NCBI GenBank assembly: GCA_041653875.1
Contig: JBAZEM010000003.1
Location: forward strand, 1-64,000
DNA: 64,000 bases
Direction of reading: 5' to 3'
From: VSJD01 sp041653875
Lineage (GTDB): Bacteria; Verrucomicrobiota; Kiritimatiellia; JAAZAB01
Part shown: positions 54,748-64,000 of the stretch, piece after piece
Layout of the letters: the number at the start of each line of letters is the position of its first letter
How positions within the stretch are numbered: the stretch's first letter is position 1
Notes under the pieces: model-generated
Seen by the model: only the letters and a program-made list of their open reading frames with translations
Databases searched by the model: none
What the model was told of the DNA's origin: nothing
Made by a program: the position numbers and the translations under genes

Positions 54748-56469
54748 ATGGAAATCGATGCCATGCGCGATTTAGCGACCGTGACCGAACGGCTTGGGGC
54801 GCACGCCGCGCTTATCGCGCCGCGCATTTTGACCCAGGTCTGCCGCGATCCGAACTCGGCCGCCTACGGCTCGTTCGACCGCGACTGGTGGCATTACCGC
54901 ATCCGCGATTTTCCCTCCGTCATCCTCCAGCAGGGCGCGTATGCCGTCTGGCTGGCGGGTCGTTTGGATGCCTGGACGGACTGCCGCGCCGATCTCGCCC
55001 GGCTGGCCGCCGCCGGCGGCCGGTTCTGGAACGCGCGCGCCGTCCGGCGGGGCGCCTTCGAGGAGTATTACCCCTGGGAACGCGGCTATGCGCCGCTGGC
55101 CTTTGCGGCCCTGGCGGTCATGAAGCTGGCCGCCGCCGGCGTTATATCCGCCGGCGAAGTCCAGGCCGGCGCCCGGATTGCCGCCCGCCAGTTAATGCGG
55201 CGCTTCGAATCGGAGGCCGGCAATCAGCAGGTCGCGGGATTGGCGGCGCTGGCCTGGATCGGCAAAGTATTTCCCGATCTCGTGGCGCCGGGCGCCTTCG
55301 CCGTTCTGGCGCAAAAAACCATGGCGCTTCAGACCGCCGAAGGCTGGTTCATCGAGTACGGCGGGCCGGACCTGGCCTATCTTTCGGTGGCCCTCGACTG
55401 TCTTTGGGACTTGCACGACGCCGCCGGCGACGCTTGTTATGTGCCGGCCGCCGAACGCGCCCTGGAATACATGGCGCCCTATGTGTTGGAATTCGGCGCA
55501 AGCATCGGCATGCATAATGCCCGCAATACCGACTACATCCTGCCTTATGGATTGAGCCGTCTCGCAGTCCACGGCCAAGGGCCTTCGGCCCAGTTGGCGG
55601 CTTCCGTGCTTGTGCGTCTGTATGAATCGCTGGCGGCGCCCGACCATTTCGCCCATGCCATCGATGACCGCTACCACAGCCATTATGCGGGCCACTCGTT
55701 CATCCGGGCCTATCTGTGCTTAAGCGGCAAGGTCGCCTGCGAGACCACGCGCGACCCAAAGACCGGCGCTACGATCCGGATCGCGGAAGAAAAGATCGAT
55801 CGGGAAAAGGCGGGGCGCGGCGTCCCCGCCGCGCCGCCCGGTTCCAATGAACCGGATCGCCCCGCCGAATTTCTCTTGCCGGAATGCGGCCACTATCTGA
55901 AGCGCGCCCGGAACGGCGATCCGGCCCTGCTCTTGTCTCTGCGTAAAGGAGGAGTCCTGACCGCCGTTCACGGCCGGCGGCGGGTTTCGGATTACGGCTG
56001 GCACGTCGGCATCGGCGCCCAACAATTCGTGAATCATTGGTGGTCGGATCGGTGGACCTGGACGCGCGCGGGAAACAGCTTCGTCATTCGCGGACGGCTG
56101 GTTGTCCACCGCGAGACGATCAGCACGCCCTTCAAGCACCTGGCGCTGCGCGCGCTTAGCTTTTTCCTGGGCGACCTGATCATCCCCGGCCTGAAGCGGC
56201 TGCTGATCTTCAAGCACCCCGGCAGTCCTTATACTTTCGAGCGTGTTGTGGCGATCGAGTCCCGCCGGATCGTCGTGCGCGACCGCATCGCCAACCTGCC
56301 CCCGCAGGCGGTCGTATGCCCGGCGCCCCGCGCGTCGAAGCGCCACGTATCGAGCGCCGACAGTTATCACCGCGAGGACTTGCGCCTGGCCGAGGGCGTG
56401 GAATGCCGGCGGACCAGGAACACGGCGCAAGGGGTCTTCACGTCCGAAACTTCATACGATTTCTTATGA
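54748..56469 (+). CDS. Alpha/alpha-toroid protein of the polysaccharide cluster
   Basis: I do not recognise a named family for this 573-residue protein. Residues 1-350 contain repeated Ala-rich helical pairs (GYAPLAFAALAVMKLAAAG, EGWFIEYGGPDLAYLSVALD, FAHAIDDRYHSHYAGHSF), the pattern of an (alpha/alpha)6 toroid as in heparinase/lyase proteins; residues 350-573 are strand-rich (ALLLSLRKGGVLTAVHGRRR), like the beta-sheet domain of heparinase II. It could be a glycan lyase or epimerase-like enzyme. It starts nine bases after the FrhB-like stop and its stop overlaps the next start. Confidence 0.65.
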   Translation: MEIDAMRDLATVTERLGAHAALIAPRILTQVCRDPNSAAYGSFDRDWWHYRIRDFPSVILQQGAYAVWLAGRLDAWTDCRADLARLAAAGGRFWNARAVRRGAFEEYYPWERGYAPLAFAALAVMKLAAAGVISAGEVQAGARIAARQLMRRFESEAGNQQVAGLAALAWIGKVFPDLVAPGAFAVLAQKTMALQTAEGWFIEYGGPDLAYLSVALDCLWDLHDAAGDACYVPAAERALEYMAPYVLEFGASIGMHNARNTDYILPYGLSRLAVHGQGPSAQLAASVLVRLYESLAAPDHFAHAIDDRYHSHYAGHSFIRAYLCLSGKVACETTRDPKTGATIRIAEEKIDREKAGRGVPAAPPGSNEPDRPAEFLLPECGHYLKRARNGDPALLLSLRKGGVLTAVHGRRRVSDYGWHVGIGAQQFVNHWWSDRWTWTRAGNSFVIRGRLVVHRETISTPFKHLALRALSFFLGDLIIPGLKRLLIFKHPGSPYTFERVVAIESRRIVVRDRIANLPPQAVVCPAPRASKRHVSSADSYHREDLRLAEGVECRRTRNTAQGVFTSETSYDFL

Positions 56470-58394
56470 CCAACACCCCGCAACGTCAAGTCGGCCAAAG
56501 TCTGCAACGTGGATTCGATTACATCAAGTTCATGGCCGCCGGGTTGCCTTCCTTCATCCTGGCCATTCCGCTGAACTATGCGCTAGTCGAATGGGCCGCG
56601 CTCCCCAAAAGTCCGGCGTATGCCCTGGTGCTTGCCTTCCAGGTGACCGTCAACTTCTTTATGTTGCGGCGCTTCGTGTTCAAGGAACGAACCGGTCGCG
56701 CCCTGCTCGGCGATTTTGCGGCCTTCTTTTCCGGAATTATGCTGTTCCGTTTCGCCGATTTTCTGCTCTATGCCGCCTTGGTGCATTATGCCGGCGCCTG
56801 GTTGTGCGCCGCGCTCGGCCCGCGCTATTACATCGCCATCCAGTTGGCCAACGTGCTCGTTTTCAGCGTGCTGAAGTTTCTATTCTCCGAACGCCTGTTC
56901 CTGCCCGGCGCCCATGCCGGCGCGCCGCCATTGTCCCGGCCGGGCGTCAAACTGTGCCTTAAACTGGCGGCCGGTCTCTGCCTGCTCGCCGGGATCGCGG
57001 CGGCGGGGGCGGCATCGGCGGGAGTCGCCGCGCTGGCCGCCAAAGCGGAGGGGACCTGGGCGCAGGTCGCGCTCGCCATCCGCCCGATATACCTTTATGC
57101 CGTCGCCGGCGCGTGTTGGCTTGGCTGGTACGTCCTGGCGCGCGGCATTCACAACCGCCTTGCGGACTGGGTCCGTTTTGCCGCCCGCATGTTTTTCATG
57201 GGCGGCGCGCTGTTTGCCGGCATCGTGTTGCTGCTCATTTACAAGGGTGGGGAACCCTGGGCCTTCGTTTTCTATGCCGACAAGCCCATTCGCAATCTCG
57301 CCCTGAGCGCGGCGTGCTTCCTGCTCTGGTATGTCCTTGCGCGCGGCATCCATAACAGCCGCCGGGCATGGGCGCTTCTGATCGCCCGGATGATCATGCT
57401 GGTCGTCAGCCTGGGATTGACGCTGTTGGCGGCTGAAATCGGGATGCGCTTTTACCTGGAAAAATATTGCCGGGAAAATTCCTTCGAGCATTGGGAAAAA
57501 CTATGCGCGGAAGGCAAGACCATGCCGCTGCGCACGACCCACCCCATGTCCATAATCATCCGGCCCTGCGAGAATCGACGCCTGGTTTACGAGCTTCAGC
57601 CCGGCCTGGACCTTGATTTCGGGCACCGCCGCTTGAGAACCAACCGCGCCGGCATGCGTTCTTCCAGGGAATATGCCCTGGAGCGCCCGCCCCACAGCAT
57701 TCGTATTCTCGGGATCGGCGACTCCGGCATGTTCGGCTGGGACCAGGAGCAAGACGACAACTACATGGACGTATTGGAACATAACTTGAACGATCGCCAT
57801 GACGGCGTCGCCTACGAGGCCTTGAACATGGCCGTGCCGGGTTACAATACCCAGCTCGAAGCCGAGACTTTGCGGACCAAGGGCCTGGCCTATAAGCCCG
57901 ATATCGTCATCGTGGGATGGTGCAACAACGATTACGGCCTGCCGTTTTTCCTGATCCAGCAACCCGATTTCCGGCGCCGGGACATATCGTTCGTCAACCT
58001 CCTGATTTTTCATCGCAAGCGCCTGCCCGAAATCATGGAGCCGGTGCAATTCCGAGAACTGCGCAAATACGACGCCAAGAGCGTACTGCCGGAAATTGCG
58101 TCCGGCACGAACATCGAGGGCGTCCGGCAGGCCATGCGCGAGCTAAAACAGCTAAGCAGTCAGTACGGCTTCCGCCTGCTGGTCTTCGGGCCCATGGACG
58201 GCGATTGCGTCAAAATCTGCCGGGCGGAGGCGATCCCTTATTTCAACACGCGCGAAAAGATTCCCGGCGGCAAATACCCCAAGGAATACTCCGTGCACTT
58301 CATGCATCCGGCCAAGGGCGGCCACGCCGTGCTGGCCAGGGAATTGGAAGCATATCTGGAGAAGCAAGGCTGGCTGAAGCCACAATCGAATTAG
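56466..58394 (+). CDS. GtrA-like membrane domain fused to SGNH hydrolase
   Basis: A 642-residue fusion. Residues 1-130 form a GtrA-like four-helix membrane domain (FMAAGLPSFILAIPLNYALV, NFFMLRRFVF); about 170-370 hold four more membrane helices in two duplicated units (WYVLARGIHN occurs twice); from about 395 an SGNH/GDSL esterase domain follows, with GIGDSGMFGWDQ (Ser block), VGWCNNDYG, and the Asp/His block VHFMHPAKGGHAVLA. ATG 56466 gives the ATGA overlap with the previous gene. A role in flipping and esterifying or de-esterifying a surface polymer is likely but inferred. Confidence 0.78.
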   Translation: MTNTPQRQVGQSLQRGFDYIKFMAAGLPSFILAIPLNYALVEWAALPKSPAYALVLAFQVTVNFFMLRRFVFKERTGRALLGDFAAFFSGIMLFRFADFLLYAALVHYAGAWLCAALGPRYYIAIQLANVLVFSVLKFLFSERLFLPGAHAGAPPLSRPGVKLCLKLAAGLCLLAGIAAAGAASAGVAALAAKAEGTWAQVALAIRPIYLYAVAGACWLGWYVLARGIHNRLADWVRFAARMFFMGGALFAGIVLLLIYKGGEPWAFVFYADKPIRNLALSAACFLLWYVLARGIHNSRRAWALLIARMIMLVVSLGLTLLAAEIGMRFYLEKYCRENSFEHWEKLCAEGKTMPLRTTHPMSIIIRPCENRRLVYELQPGLDLDFGHRRLRTNRAGMRSSREYALERPPHSIRILGIGDSGMFGWDQEQDDNYMDVLEHNLNDRHDGVAYEALNMAVPGYNTQLEAETLRTKGLAYKPDIVIVGWCNNDYGLPFFLIQQPDFRRRDISFVNLLIFHRKRLPEIMEPVQFRELRKYDAKSVLPEIASGTNIEGVRQAMRELKQLSSQYGFRLLVFGPMDGDCVKICRAEAIPYFNTREKIPGGKYPKEYSVHFMHPAKGGHAVLARELEAYLEKQGWLKPQSN

Positions 58395-58400
58395 GTCAAC

Positions 58401-58500
58401 TGTAGCCGTCGGACGTTTAGGCCGACTCGCCTGGGCGAAGCGCTCCGGCGAAGCCTGGCGTTTCCGGCCAATAACGCGAGCCTGTCGTCTCGCGGCTACA
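58401..58500. repeat. TGTAGCC...GGCTACA hairpin element
   Basis: A 100-base imperfect palindrome bounded by TGTAGCCGTCG and CGCGGCTACA between convergent genes. Confidence 0.6.
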
Positions 58501-58578
58501 ACAAAAACCATAAAATTCCGGGCAGGATCAAGGGATCGCGGGCGGCGCGGCCGGTTCCACGGCGGCGACATTCCGGGA

Positions 58579-61500
58579 TCAGTCCCGGACCTCGAAGGTC
58601 AAAGGCAGGTGCACGTCGTTCTTGCCGTGCGGCACGGTCCCATCCCGGACATCATACCGGTCGCCGGTGTCCGAATCGTAAATTCCCATCCGCACGCTGT
58701 AGCGTCCGGTTTTGACGTCCGCCGGCGCCCGCACTTCGTTGTCAAACGGGCCGGCCCGCTCCGGCAAGCGCGGGAACCGCAAGCAGTCCGCCAGGCGATA
58801 ATCGGCCTGGAACGCGATCCGGCCGGCCTGATCCACAAAGTGGACAAACACCACCAAGCGTTCCAATGGAATTCCCGCCGTTTCGAACCGCCAGTCGAAC
58901 CCAACGCCAAGCGGGTCGCCGCGGCGGACAACATCGGCGCTGAGCCGGGCGCCGATTAAACGCACACCGCCTTTAAACCGCACGGAAACGGGAATGTCCG
59001 GAAATGCCCGAACAGGTTTGGGTTCCGCCGGTTTGGGCGCCATGCGTCCGGCGTCGCGATCGATCGCGGCCTGGCACTGCTCGTTCAGCGCGGTCACGGT
59101 GGCCATGCAATCGGGCTTAATGGCAAGACTGTCGATTTCGACGTCGGCGCCCTCAAGCGGTTGAAGCGCAATCACATATTCTCCGCCCTTCGAGATGCGC
59201 AGGGGGCTTTGAATGTCAAAAAAATCGCCGCCGGCCATTGCGCGCGCATCCTGTCCGGGCGCTTCCAACTTGACCCGGTTTTGGCCGCAGACCGCGCCGG
59301 TCATATCGGAGGCCCGGATCAGAATTTCCCCGGCGCCCGAAGCGGATGGCGTCCGACACCGCAACCGGACCGCCACGGTATAACCGCCGGGATCGAGCCG
59401 CAACGGCGTGGCGCCGGCGATTGAGCGGACAACAGGATTGGTTTGGCTCGAATCCGCCGGGGTTGCGCGAATCGTTTTTCCGCCCGCGGCATTGTCCGCA
59501 ATCGCGCCCCCGTCGAGCGTCAATTGCTCCGCCGCCAGGCGGATAAAATCCAGCGATTCGAGATAGGCGGGGCTGATGCCATAAACCCGGCGGAACGAAT
59601 CGGCATCGCGCACATTGCGGAGCGGAGCGGCGAGCGCTTGCAGTGTCTCCGCTTCCGGGCCTTTTAGCGGCCGCCCGGCGGCGGCCGCGCCGATCAAGGC
59701 CTGGGCGGCCAGGGTCGGGTTTTTCGTTTCCAGCGCGGCCCGGCATAAGAGCGGAGCGGCTTCCTGAAAACGGCCGAGGTTATACAACATCGTGCCCGCA
59801 TCCTCGGTGCCGGTGGCCCATCCCACCCAGACATTGCCGTAGGCCGCGGAAACCTGCAGGCGGTAAAACCACGGCCCGCCGTCCGTTGTCGGGAATTGGG
59901 CGCGCGGCTTGGGTATTTCGATGCAGGCGGCCTCTCCGGCCGCCAGGCTGATTTGACGGCGCGCGCCGCCGAGGGTCAACGCGATATAATTGGGAACTGC
60001 GGAATTTTGCAGGATAACGCGGGACATTGCCGGCGGCCGCTCGCTCACCAGCCATTTGACCAGGGTTTTTGCCGGTTCAGCCCGCATCAGTTTTTCACTG
60101 CGCAGGAATTCCGGGCCGTTGTCGAAAATGAACTGGTTGCCGGTCAACGACGGCTGGCGCTGATACACCGGCCTGCGAAAATCGTTCCGGATCAGCGGAC
60201 TTTCCCCGAGGCACAGCGTGATCGGCAGATTGCGAAAAACCGCCAATGAAATCGGCTCCAGAAAAAACCGCTTGAGCGAGGGCAGGTCTTTGCGCGGCGT
60301 TTCCACATTGACCAGATGAACCGTGCCTTTGGCGGTTTCCGCCGGGGCGAACCCTTCCGGGCTGCACGTGTAATAATCGGCTGCGACATGAAAGCTGCGC
60401 GGGATATTTTCCTTGATCCAGGCTTGCGCCATGCGGCCGACATCCTGATGCCAGAAAAAATAATCTTCATGAATGGCGGAGCGGAGCAGGAACCCGCAGG
60501 CGGCTGTAATCAATCCGACCTGGGCAAGCCGCCCCGCCCAACGCCAGGAGCGCAAGACGATTCGTTCCAGCCCCGTCGTCAACACGACCGCCGCCATGAG
60601 AAAAATGCAGGGGGTAATCAGCGTATGATAGACGGGATGCGCGGCGGGGCGCAGAAGCAGGGCGACCAGAAACATAACCGGCATCGAATATAAAACGACA
60701 TACCGGCCCCGGCTCCGCGCCAGGCCGATCAAACCAAGGATGGCGCCCATGCAAACGATCGGCCCCAAAATATGCGCCATGATGGGAAGGTTCCGTTGTA
60801 TGGAATACATGAATTTGACCAGCTTCCCGCCGAAGCGGATATTTTCGGGAATTCCCCGATAACTCGATATTTGAAAGAAAAAGGCAATGATATTTTGCGC
60901 CGTTTCCGTAAAATGCGTGAAAAGAGTGGGCATGGCCAGAAAAGTCATAATGACGCCCGCAACCGCCATCAGGGCGATGCGTCCGAGCGCGCCGGGCTTG
61001 AAAAGCGGGCGCAGGCCGCCGGCGCGCAGGACATGGGCGGCCAGGGCCGGCAAAATCGCCATACCGCCGTGATATTTAGACGCAAAGGCGCAGGCCGCGC
61101 TGATGGCGGCCAGCGCGTAGTCGCGGCAGCGGCCATGGCGGTAAATGCGGAAGGCATACAAAACCGAAAGTGTCGCGAAAAACGCGGCGGTCGTGTCGCA
61201 GGTGGCATAGTGGCAGGAAACGATGTCGGCCGGCGACAACGCCAGAAACGCGGCGGCGGTTAGTCCCGCCGCCCGGCCGAAATTTTCACGTCCAATCTTG
61301 AAGACCACCAGGATCAGCAGGGTCGCCAGGAACGCGTTCCATATCCGCATCAGGAACCACAAAGTCAGGAGGTTGGGCGCGCCTTTTTCGTAAGGCACGC
61401 CGATCAGGCGGAAGCACCCGTTACGCGCCAATTCGGCCGCGCGATACAGATATTCGACCAGGTGGGCATTGAAATACGGATAGGCGTCATAATCCAGGTC

Positions 61501-61821
61501 CCCGTAATGGACATAGTATTGGCCGTGCAAGAACCGTTCGACGGCCCGGATCTGCTTGGCCGTGTCGGGATGATAGTCGTTCCATTCGTGCAGATCGTGC
61601 GACAAACCCCAAAACCGCAGAATGAATCCGAAGACCATAATGGCCAACAGCAGACCGCGCAGTGCCGGCCCCATCGGCGACGAAGGAATTGGCTCACTGC
61701 CATCGGCGCTATTTGAGGCGGGGGCGGCGGAGTGTTGCGGGCACCGATTCGGGCGGAATATGGCGGATAAATTCATCGGACACAACTTGCACCGACTTTC
61801 AACGTTGGCAATGTCATTCAA
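58579..61821 (-). CDS. GT-C (GT39-like) glycosyltransferase with large C-terminal domain
   Basis: A 1,080-residue membrane protein. The N-terminal ~460 residues are a PMT/ArnT-like GT-C core: first helix LRGLLLAIMVFGFILRFWGL, then the loop motif NDYHPDTAKQIRAVERFLHG, and about ten further helices. The remaining ~600 residues are extracytoplasmic and mostly beta-rich (ISKGGEYVIALQPLEGADVE, FVHFVDQAGRIAFQADYRL), suggesting carbohydrate-binding or jelly-roll folds. Probably transfers sugars from a lipid carrier. ATG 61821 is uncertain; 61776 is a plausible alternative, and neither has an SD. Confidence 0.82.
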   Translation of the reverse strand: MNDIANVESRCKLCPMNLSAIFRPNRCPQHSAAPASNSADGSEPIPSSPMGPALRGLLLAIMVFGFILRFWGLSHDLHEWNDYHPDTAKQIRAVERFLHGQYYVHYGDLDYDAYPYFNAHLVEYLYRAAELARNGCFRLIGVPYEKGAPNLLTLWFLMRIWNAFLATLLILVVFKIGRENFGRAAGLTAAAFLALSPADIVSCHYATCDTTAAFFATLSVLYAFRIYRHGRCRDYALAAISAACAFASKYHGGMAILPALAAHVLRAGGLRPLFKPGALGRIALMAVAGVIMTFLAMPTLFTHFTETAQNIIAFFFQISSYRGIPENIRFGGKLVKFMYSIQRNLPIMAHILGPIVCMGAILGLIGLARSRGRYVVLYSMPVMFLVALLLRPAAHPVYHTLITPCIFLMAAVVLTTGLERIVLRSWRWAGRLAQVGLITAACGFLLRSAIHEDYFFWHQDVGRMAQAWIKENIPRSFHVAADYYTCSPEGFAPAETAKGTVHLVNVETPRKDLPSLKRFFLEPISLAVFRNLPITLCLGESPLIRNDFRRPVYQRQPSLTGNQFIFDNGPEFLRSEKLMRAEPAKTLVKWLVSERPPAMSRVILQNSAVPNYIALTLGGARRQISLAAGEAACIEIPKPRAQFPTTDGGPWFYRLQVSAAYGNVWVGWATGTEDAGTMLYNLGRFQEAAPLLCRAALETKNPTLAAQALIGAAAAGRPLKGPEAETLQALAAPLRNVRDADSFRRVYGISPAYLESLDFIRLAAEQLTLDGGAIADNAAGGKTIRATPADSSQTNPVVRSIAGATPLRLDPGGYTVAVRLRCRTPSASGAGEILIRASDMTGAVCGQNRVKLEAPGQDARAMAGGDFFDIQSPLRISKGGEYVIALQPLEGADVEIDSLAIKPDCMATVTALNEQCQAAIDRDAGRMAPKPAEPKPVRAFPDIPVSVRFKGGVRLIGARLSADVVRRGDPLGVGFDWRFETAGIPLERLVVFVHFVDQAGRIAFQADYRLADCLRFPRLPERAGPFDNEVRAPADVKTGRYSVRMGIYDSDTGDRYDVRDGTVPHGKNDVHLPLTFEVRD

Positions 61822-61825
61822 AACA

Positions 61826-61906
61826 CAGCGGCTCTATCCACCGTAGGCGGACAAGTCGAACCGCAGCTACACCCGTTCGGTGTAGTCGCCGTTCGATAGA
61901 ACGGCA
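61826..61906. repeat. TGTAG-type hairpin between argG and the GT-C gene
   Basis: AGCGGCTCTATCCACC, GTCGAACCGCAGCTACACC and GGTGTAGTCGCCGTTCG words, related to the element that ends the deacetylase gene. Confidence 0.7.
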
Positions 61907-61925
61907 TCGTTGCCGAAATCTGAAT

Positions 61926-63155
61926 TTATCGGATTTGCCTCGCCCGGGCCAGACTGCGGGCCTCGACGCTTTGGATCTCCACAAATCCCTGCGAGCTGAC
62001 GGGGTTCAGCCCCCGGCTGGCTTCCATGGAAGAATCCGCCGGATTATAGAGCGAGCCGGGACAGTCGGTCAGTTTCTGGAAATAGATGTTGCCTTTGTAA
62101 AGGCCCACCTGCACGCTTCCCGTGGCGGATGCGGCCAGAACGTCGATGGCGGCCAAGGCCGCGCGCGTGGCCGGGTCGAAATAGCGGCCGTCATAGATCT
62201 GATTGGCCGCCAGGTTCGAAAGCTGCTTGAACAGCAGGGTGGCGCGCCGATCCAAGGTCGCCTGATAAACGAACTCCAGACAGCGGCCCAGCAGTTCCAT
62301 GCCGGGCGCTTCATAAACCCCGCGGCTCTTGGTGCCGATAATCCGATTTTCCAGGGCGTTCTTCATGCCGACGCCATTGCGCCCGCCGATCCGGTTGGCC
62401 ATCCGCATGGCCTCCAGGGTCCCGACTTTTTTGCCGTTAAGGCGCGTGGCGCGCGCCTTCTCGAAATGCACGCTAAACCGTTCCACTTTGTCCGGGGCCT
62501 TCTCCGGCCAGACGCCCATGGTGGGCGTGACGATCGTGCAGGGGGTTTGAAGACTTTCCAGGTCCTCGGCCTCGTGGGAGAGTCCCGCCAAATTGGCGTC
62601 GGTGGAATATTTTTTCTTGCCGCCGGCGAAGGCATCCATGCCAAAACCCTTGAGATAGGCCGCCATCTGGGTGCGGCCGGGAAATTCGTTGAGCAAGGCG
62701 GGATCGCGCCAGGGCGCATACACGTTCATCGCGGGGGCCAGCACATTGGTGTAGCGCTCGAAACGCACCTGGTCGTTGCCCCGCCCGGTGGCCCCATGCG
62801 CCAGCACCGTGCAGCCGCGCTTTTTCATTTCAGGAATCAGGCCCCGCACAGTCACCGCCCGCGCCAGGCCGGTGCTGTTCCAGTAGCCGCCGTCATACAT
62901 GGCCTGGGCCTTGATGACCTCGAAGCAGGCCTCGGCCATGGCGAGCTTGAGATCCACGATCACCGTGCTCGCGCCGCAGGGCGCCATGCGGGCGCGGACG
63001 GCGCGAATATCGGATTCGTCCGGCTGGCCGAGGTCGGCCGTGAAGCACACGACATCAACACCCAGGTCAACGAGCTTTTTTGTGATGGTCCGGCTGTCCA
63101 AGCCGCCGGAAACGCACAGGCCGACTTTTTCGTTCTTCAGTTCGTCAATCGTCAT
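61926..63155 (-). CDS. argG: Argininosuccinate synthase
   Basis: Joins citrulline and aspartate with ATP. The 409-residue product has the PP-loop VGLCVSGGLDSRTITKKL, VLAHGATGRGNDQVRFE, and TPTMGVWPEKAPDK, and NRIIGTKSRGVYEAPG near the C-terminus; all are conserved in ArgG. Its first four bases overlap the stop of pyrC (ATGA), so both are in one minus-strand operon. It complements argF, located 12 kb away on the plus strand. Confidence 0.95.
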   Translation of the reverse strand: MTIDELKNEKVGLCVSGGLDSRTITKKLVDLGVDVVCFTADLGQPDESDIRAVRARMAPCGASTVIVDLKLAMAEACFEVIKAQAMYDGGYWNSTGLARAVTVRGLIPEMKKRGCTVLAHGATGRGNDQVRFERYTNVLAPAMNVYAPWRDPALLNEFPGRTQMAAYLKGFGMDAFAGGKKKYSTDANLAGLSHEAEDLESLQTPCTIVTPTMGVWPEKAPDKVERFSVHFEKARATRLNGKKVGTLEAMRMANRIGGRNGVGMKNALENRIIGTKSRGVYEAPGMELLGRCLEFVYQATLDRRATLLFKQLSNLAANQIYDGRYFDPATRAALAAIDVLAASATGSVQVGLYKGNIYFQKLTDCPGSLYNPADSSMEASRGLNPVSSQGFVEIQSVEARSLARARQIR

Positions 63156-64000
63156 AGGAATTTCCTTTCTCCAAAAACGCGCTGAACGGCAACGCCGGTA
63201 ATGTCCTTGATTGTGGCTTCGCTCACCCCCCAGTAGGGCAAAACATCCTCCACCAGCGATCGGTACAGGCAGAGCGAAGGATAGCCGGATTCGTAGGGCG
63301 GGTACAGTTTTTCGCTGATGGGGTGGGGAGCATGATCGGTTTCGATCCAGTCGATTTCACCCCGCTTGAGCGCCTGGCGCAGGGCGATGGTATCGGCCAA
63401 CTCGCGCAACGGCGGATTGACTTTATAAAGCAGGCCTTCCCGGCCTTTCATGTGATCCGCCGACCACAGCAGATGGTGGGGGGTGACGCCGCAGGTGATA
63501 TTCAGGTCCGAGCGCGCGGCCTTGACAAGCTCCAACGACGACGCGGTGGAAAGGTGGCAGATGTGCAAAGTTCCCTGGAAATTAACCGCCCGGGCGAACG
63601 CGATCTGATCGGCGATCGAGGCCGTTTCGGCCTGGGGCGGACGGGCCAGGCTGTGACTGGCCGGGCGGGCGGGATCGAAACCGCGGGTGAAAATGGACTC
63701 TTTTTCGGCATGCACCGCCAGCATGCCGTGATAACCGGCGGCGGCCAGAAACGCATATACTTTTTTTTGGTCGGCTTCGCGCGCCAGGGCCAGGGCGCCC
63801 ACCGAAGGGCCGGCATAGAGTTTGATGCCGACGACCTGGCCGCAATGATCGACCAGGCCGGCGGCTTCGCGCAATTGCTTTTCGTCGGCCGTGGCGCCCA
63901 TGTAAAGCCGGTAACGTTTCAGGTCGGCGCGCGGGACAAGCGCCAGACGCGCCGTCACGTCGCGTTCCGTCAGGATCGGCGGGTCCGTATTGGGCATATC
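63152..64000 (-). CDS. pyrC: Dihydroorotase, C-terminal part (partial at right edge)
   Basis: Cyclises carbamoyl aspartate to dihydroorotate. About 283 residues lie in the window, starting inside the DMPNTDPP motif, so only the N-terminus is missing. It has VGIKLYAGPSVGALAL with the carbamylated-Lys region, LHICHLSTASSLELVK with a metal-binding His, VTPHHLLWS, YKVNPPLRE and WIETDHAPHPISEK with the late catalytic Asp, typical of the class I dihydroorotases. It overlaps argG by four bases. It pairs functionally with pyrB (50035). Confidence 0.93.
   Translation of the reverse strand, partial: DMPNTDPPILTERDVTARLALVPRADLKRYRLYMGATADEKQLREAAGLVDHCGQVVGIKLYAGPSVGALALAREADQKKVYAFLAAAGYHGMLAVHAEKESIFTRGFDPARPASHSLARPPQAETASIADQIAFARAVNFQGTLHICHLSTASSLELVKAARSDLNITCGVTPHHLLWSADHMKGREGLLYKVNPPLRELADTIALRQALKRGEIDWIETDHAPHPISEKLYPPYESGYPSLCLYRSLVEDVLPYWGVSEATIKDITGVAVQRVFGERKFL

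Noticed and set aside
55806..55850. Possible in-frame repeat insertion in the toroid protein (GRGVPAAPPGSNEP)
   Set aside because: The GC-rich palindrome-like stretch has no matching intergenic copy in this window.

Overview
This looks like a scaffold from a PVC-type bacterium (Verrucomicrobiota/Kiritimatiellota/Lentisphaerota-like, probably a metagenome assembly). That placement is an inference from a giant protein rich in autotransporter-type beta-strand repeats, a ~470-residue ROK protein, GTP-type PEPCK, high GC and very dense intergenic repeats. No rRNA, tRNA or CRISPR was recognised. A 10-N scaffold gap lies at 32610-32619.

Layout. 1-5.0 kb: end of a uroporphyrinogen-decarboxylase-family gene, prfB with its programmed +1 frameshift, yicC, gmk, and separate coaC and coaB. 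5.0-8.8 kb (minus strand): a secreted metalloprotease with FG-GAP-like repeats, and pckG. 9.0-16.9 kb: an attenuator with a Val/Leu-rich leader peptide, ilvB, ilvN, leuA, a four-helix-bundle protein, aroE, prepilin peptidase, aroK. 17.3-21.0 kb: queG, a small unknown gene, a D-lyxose-isomerase-like gene, and a minus-strand ROK protein. 21.1-37.9 kb: a surface locus with three small coiled-coil/membrane proteins, a ~4,500-residue giant, and a separate predicted outer-membrane barrel. 38.1-46.0 kb: a methyltransferase and an AddB/AddA-like helicase-nuclease pair (minus). 46.8-48.7 kb: a lower-GC ATPase + DUF4276-type pair, probably defence. 48.9-51.1 kb: argF and pyrB. 51.2-58.4 kb: a polysaccharide cluster of five genes (GT2, deacetylase, FrhB-like, toroid protein, GtrA/SGNH fusion). 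58.6-64 kb (minus): a large GT-C glycosyltransferase, argG, and pyrC running off the edge.

Three things stand out. First, the ilv region has a complete transcription attenuator: a consensus promoter, a 35-codon leader rich in Val and Leu, a 1:2 hairpin, an exact 10-bp antiterminator and a terminator. Second, four copies of a 218-294 bp non-coding element begin GTAAC and end GTTAC; three are flanked by perfect 8-bp target duplications, which matches IS66-type ends and suggests a MITE. Third, many gene boundaries carry degenerate tandem tracts of quite different sequence that share a 7-bp (sometimes 8-bp) period and often form inverted arms around a short core. The same repeats have entered coding sequences in frame, at least four times in the AddA-like gene.

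The N gap seems artificial: the 127 bases on its two sides are identical, and removing gap plus duplicate restores one open frame of about 4,497 codons.
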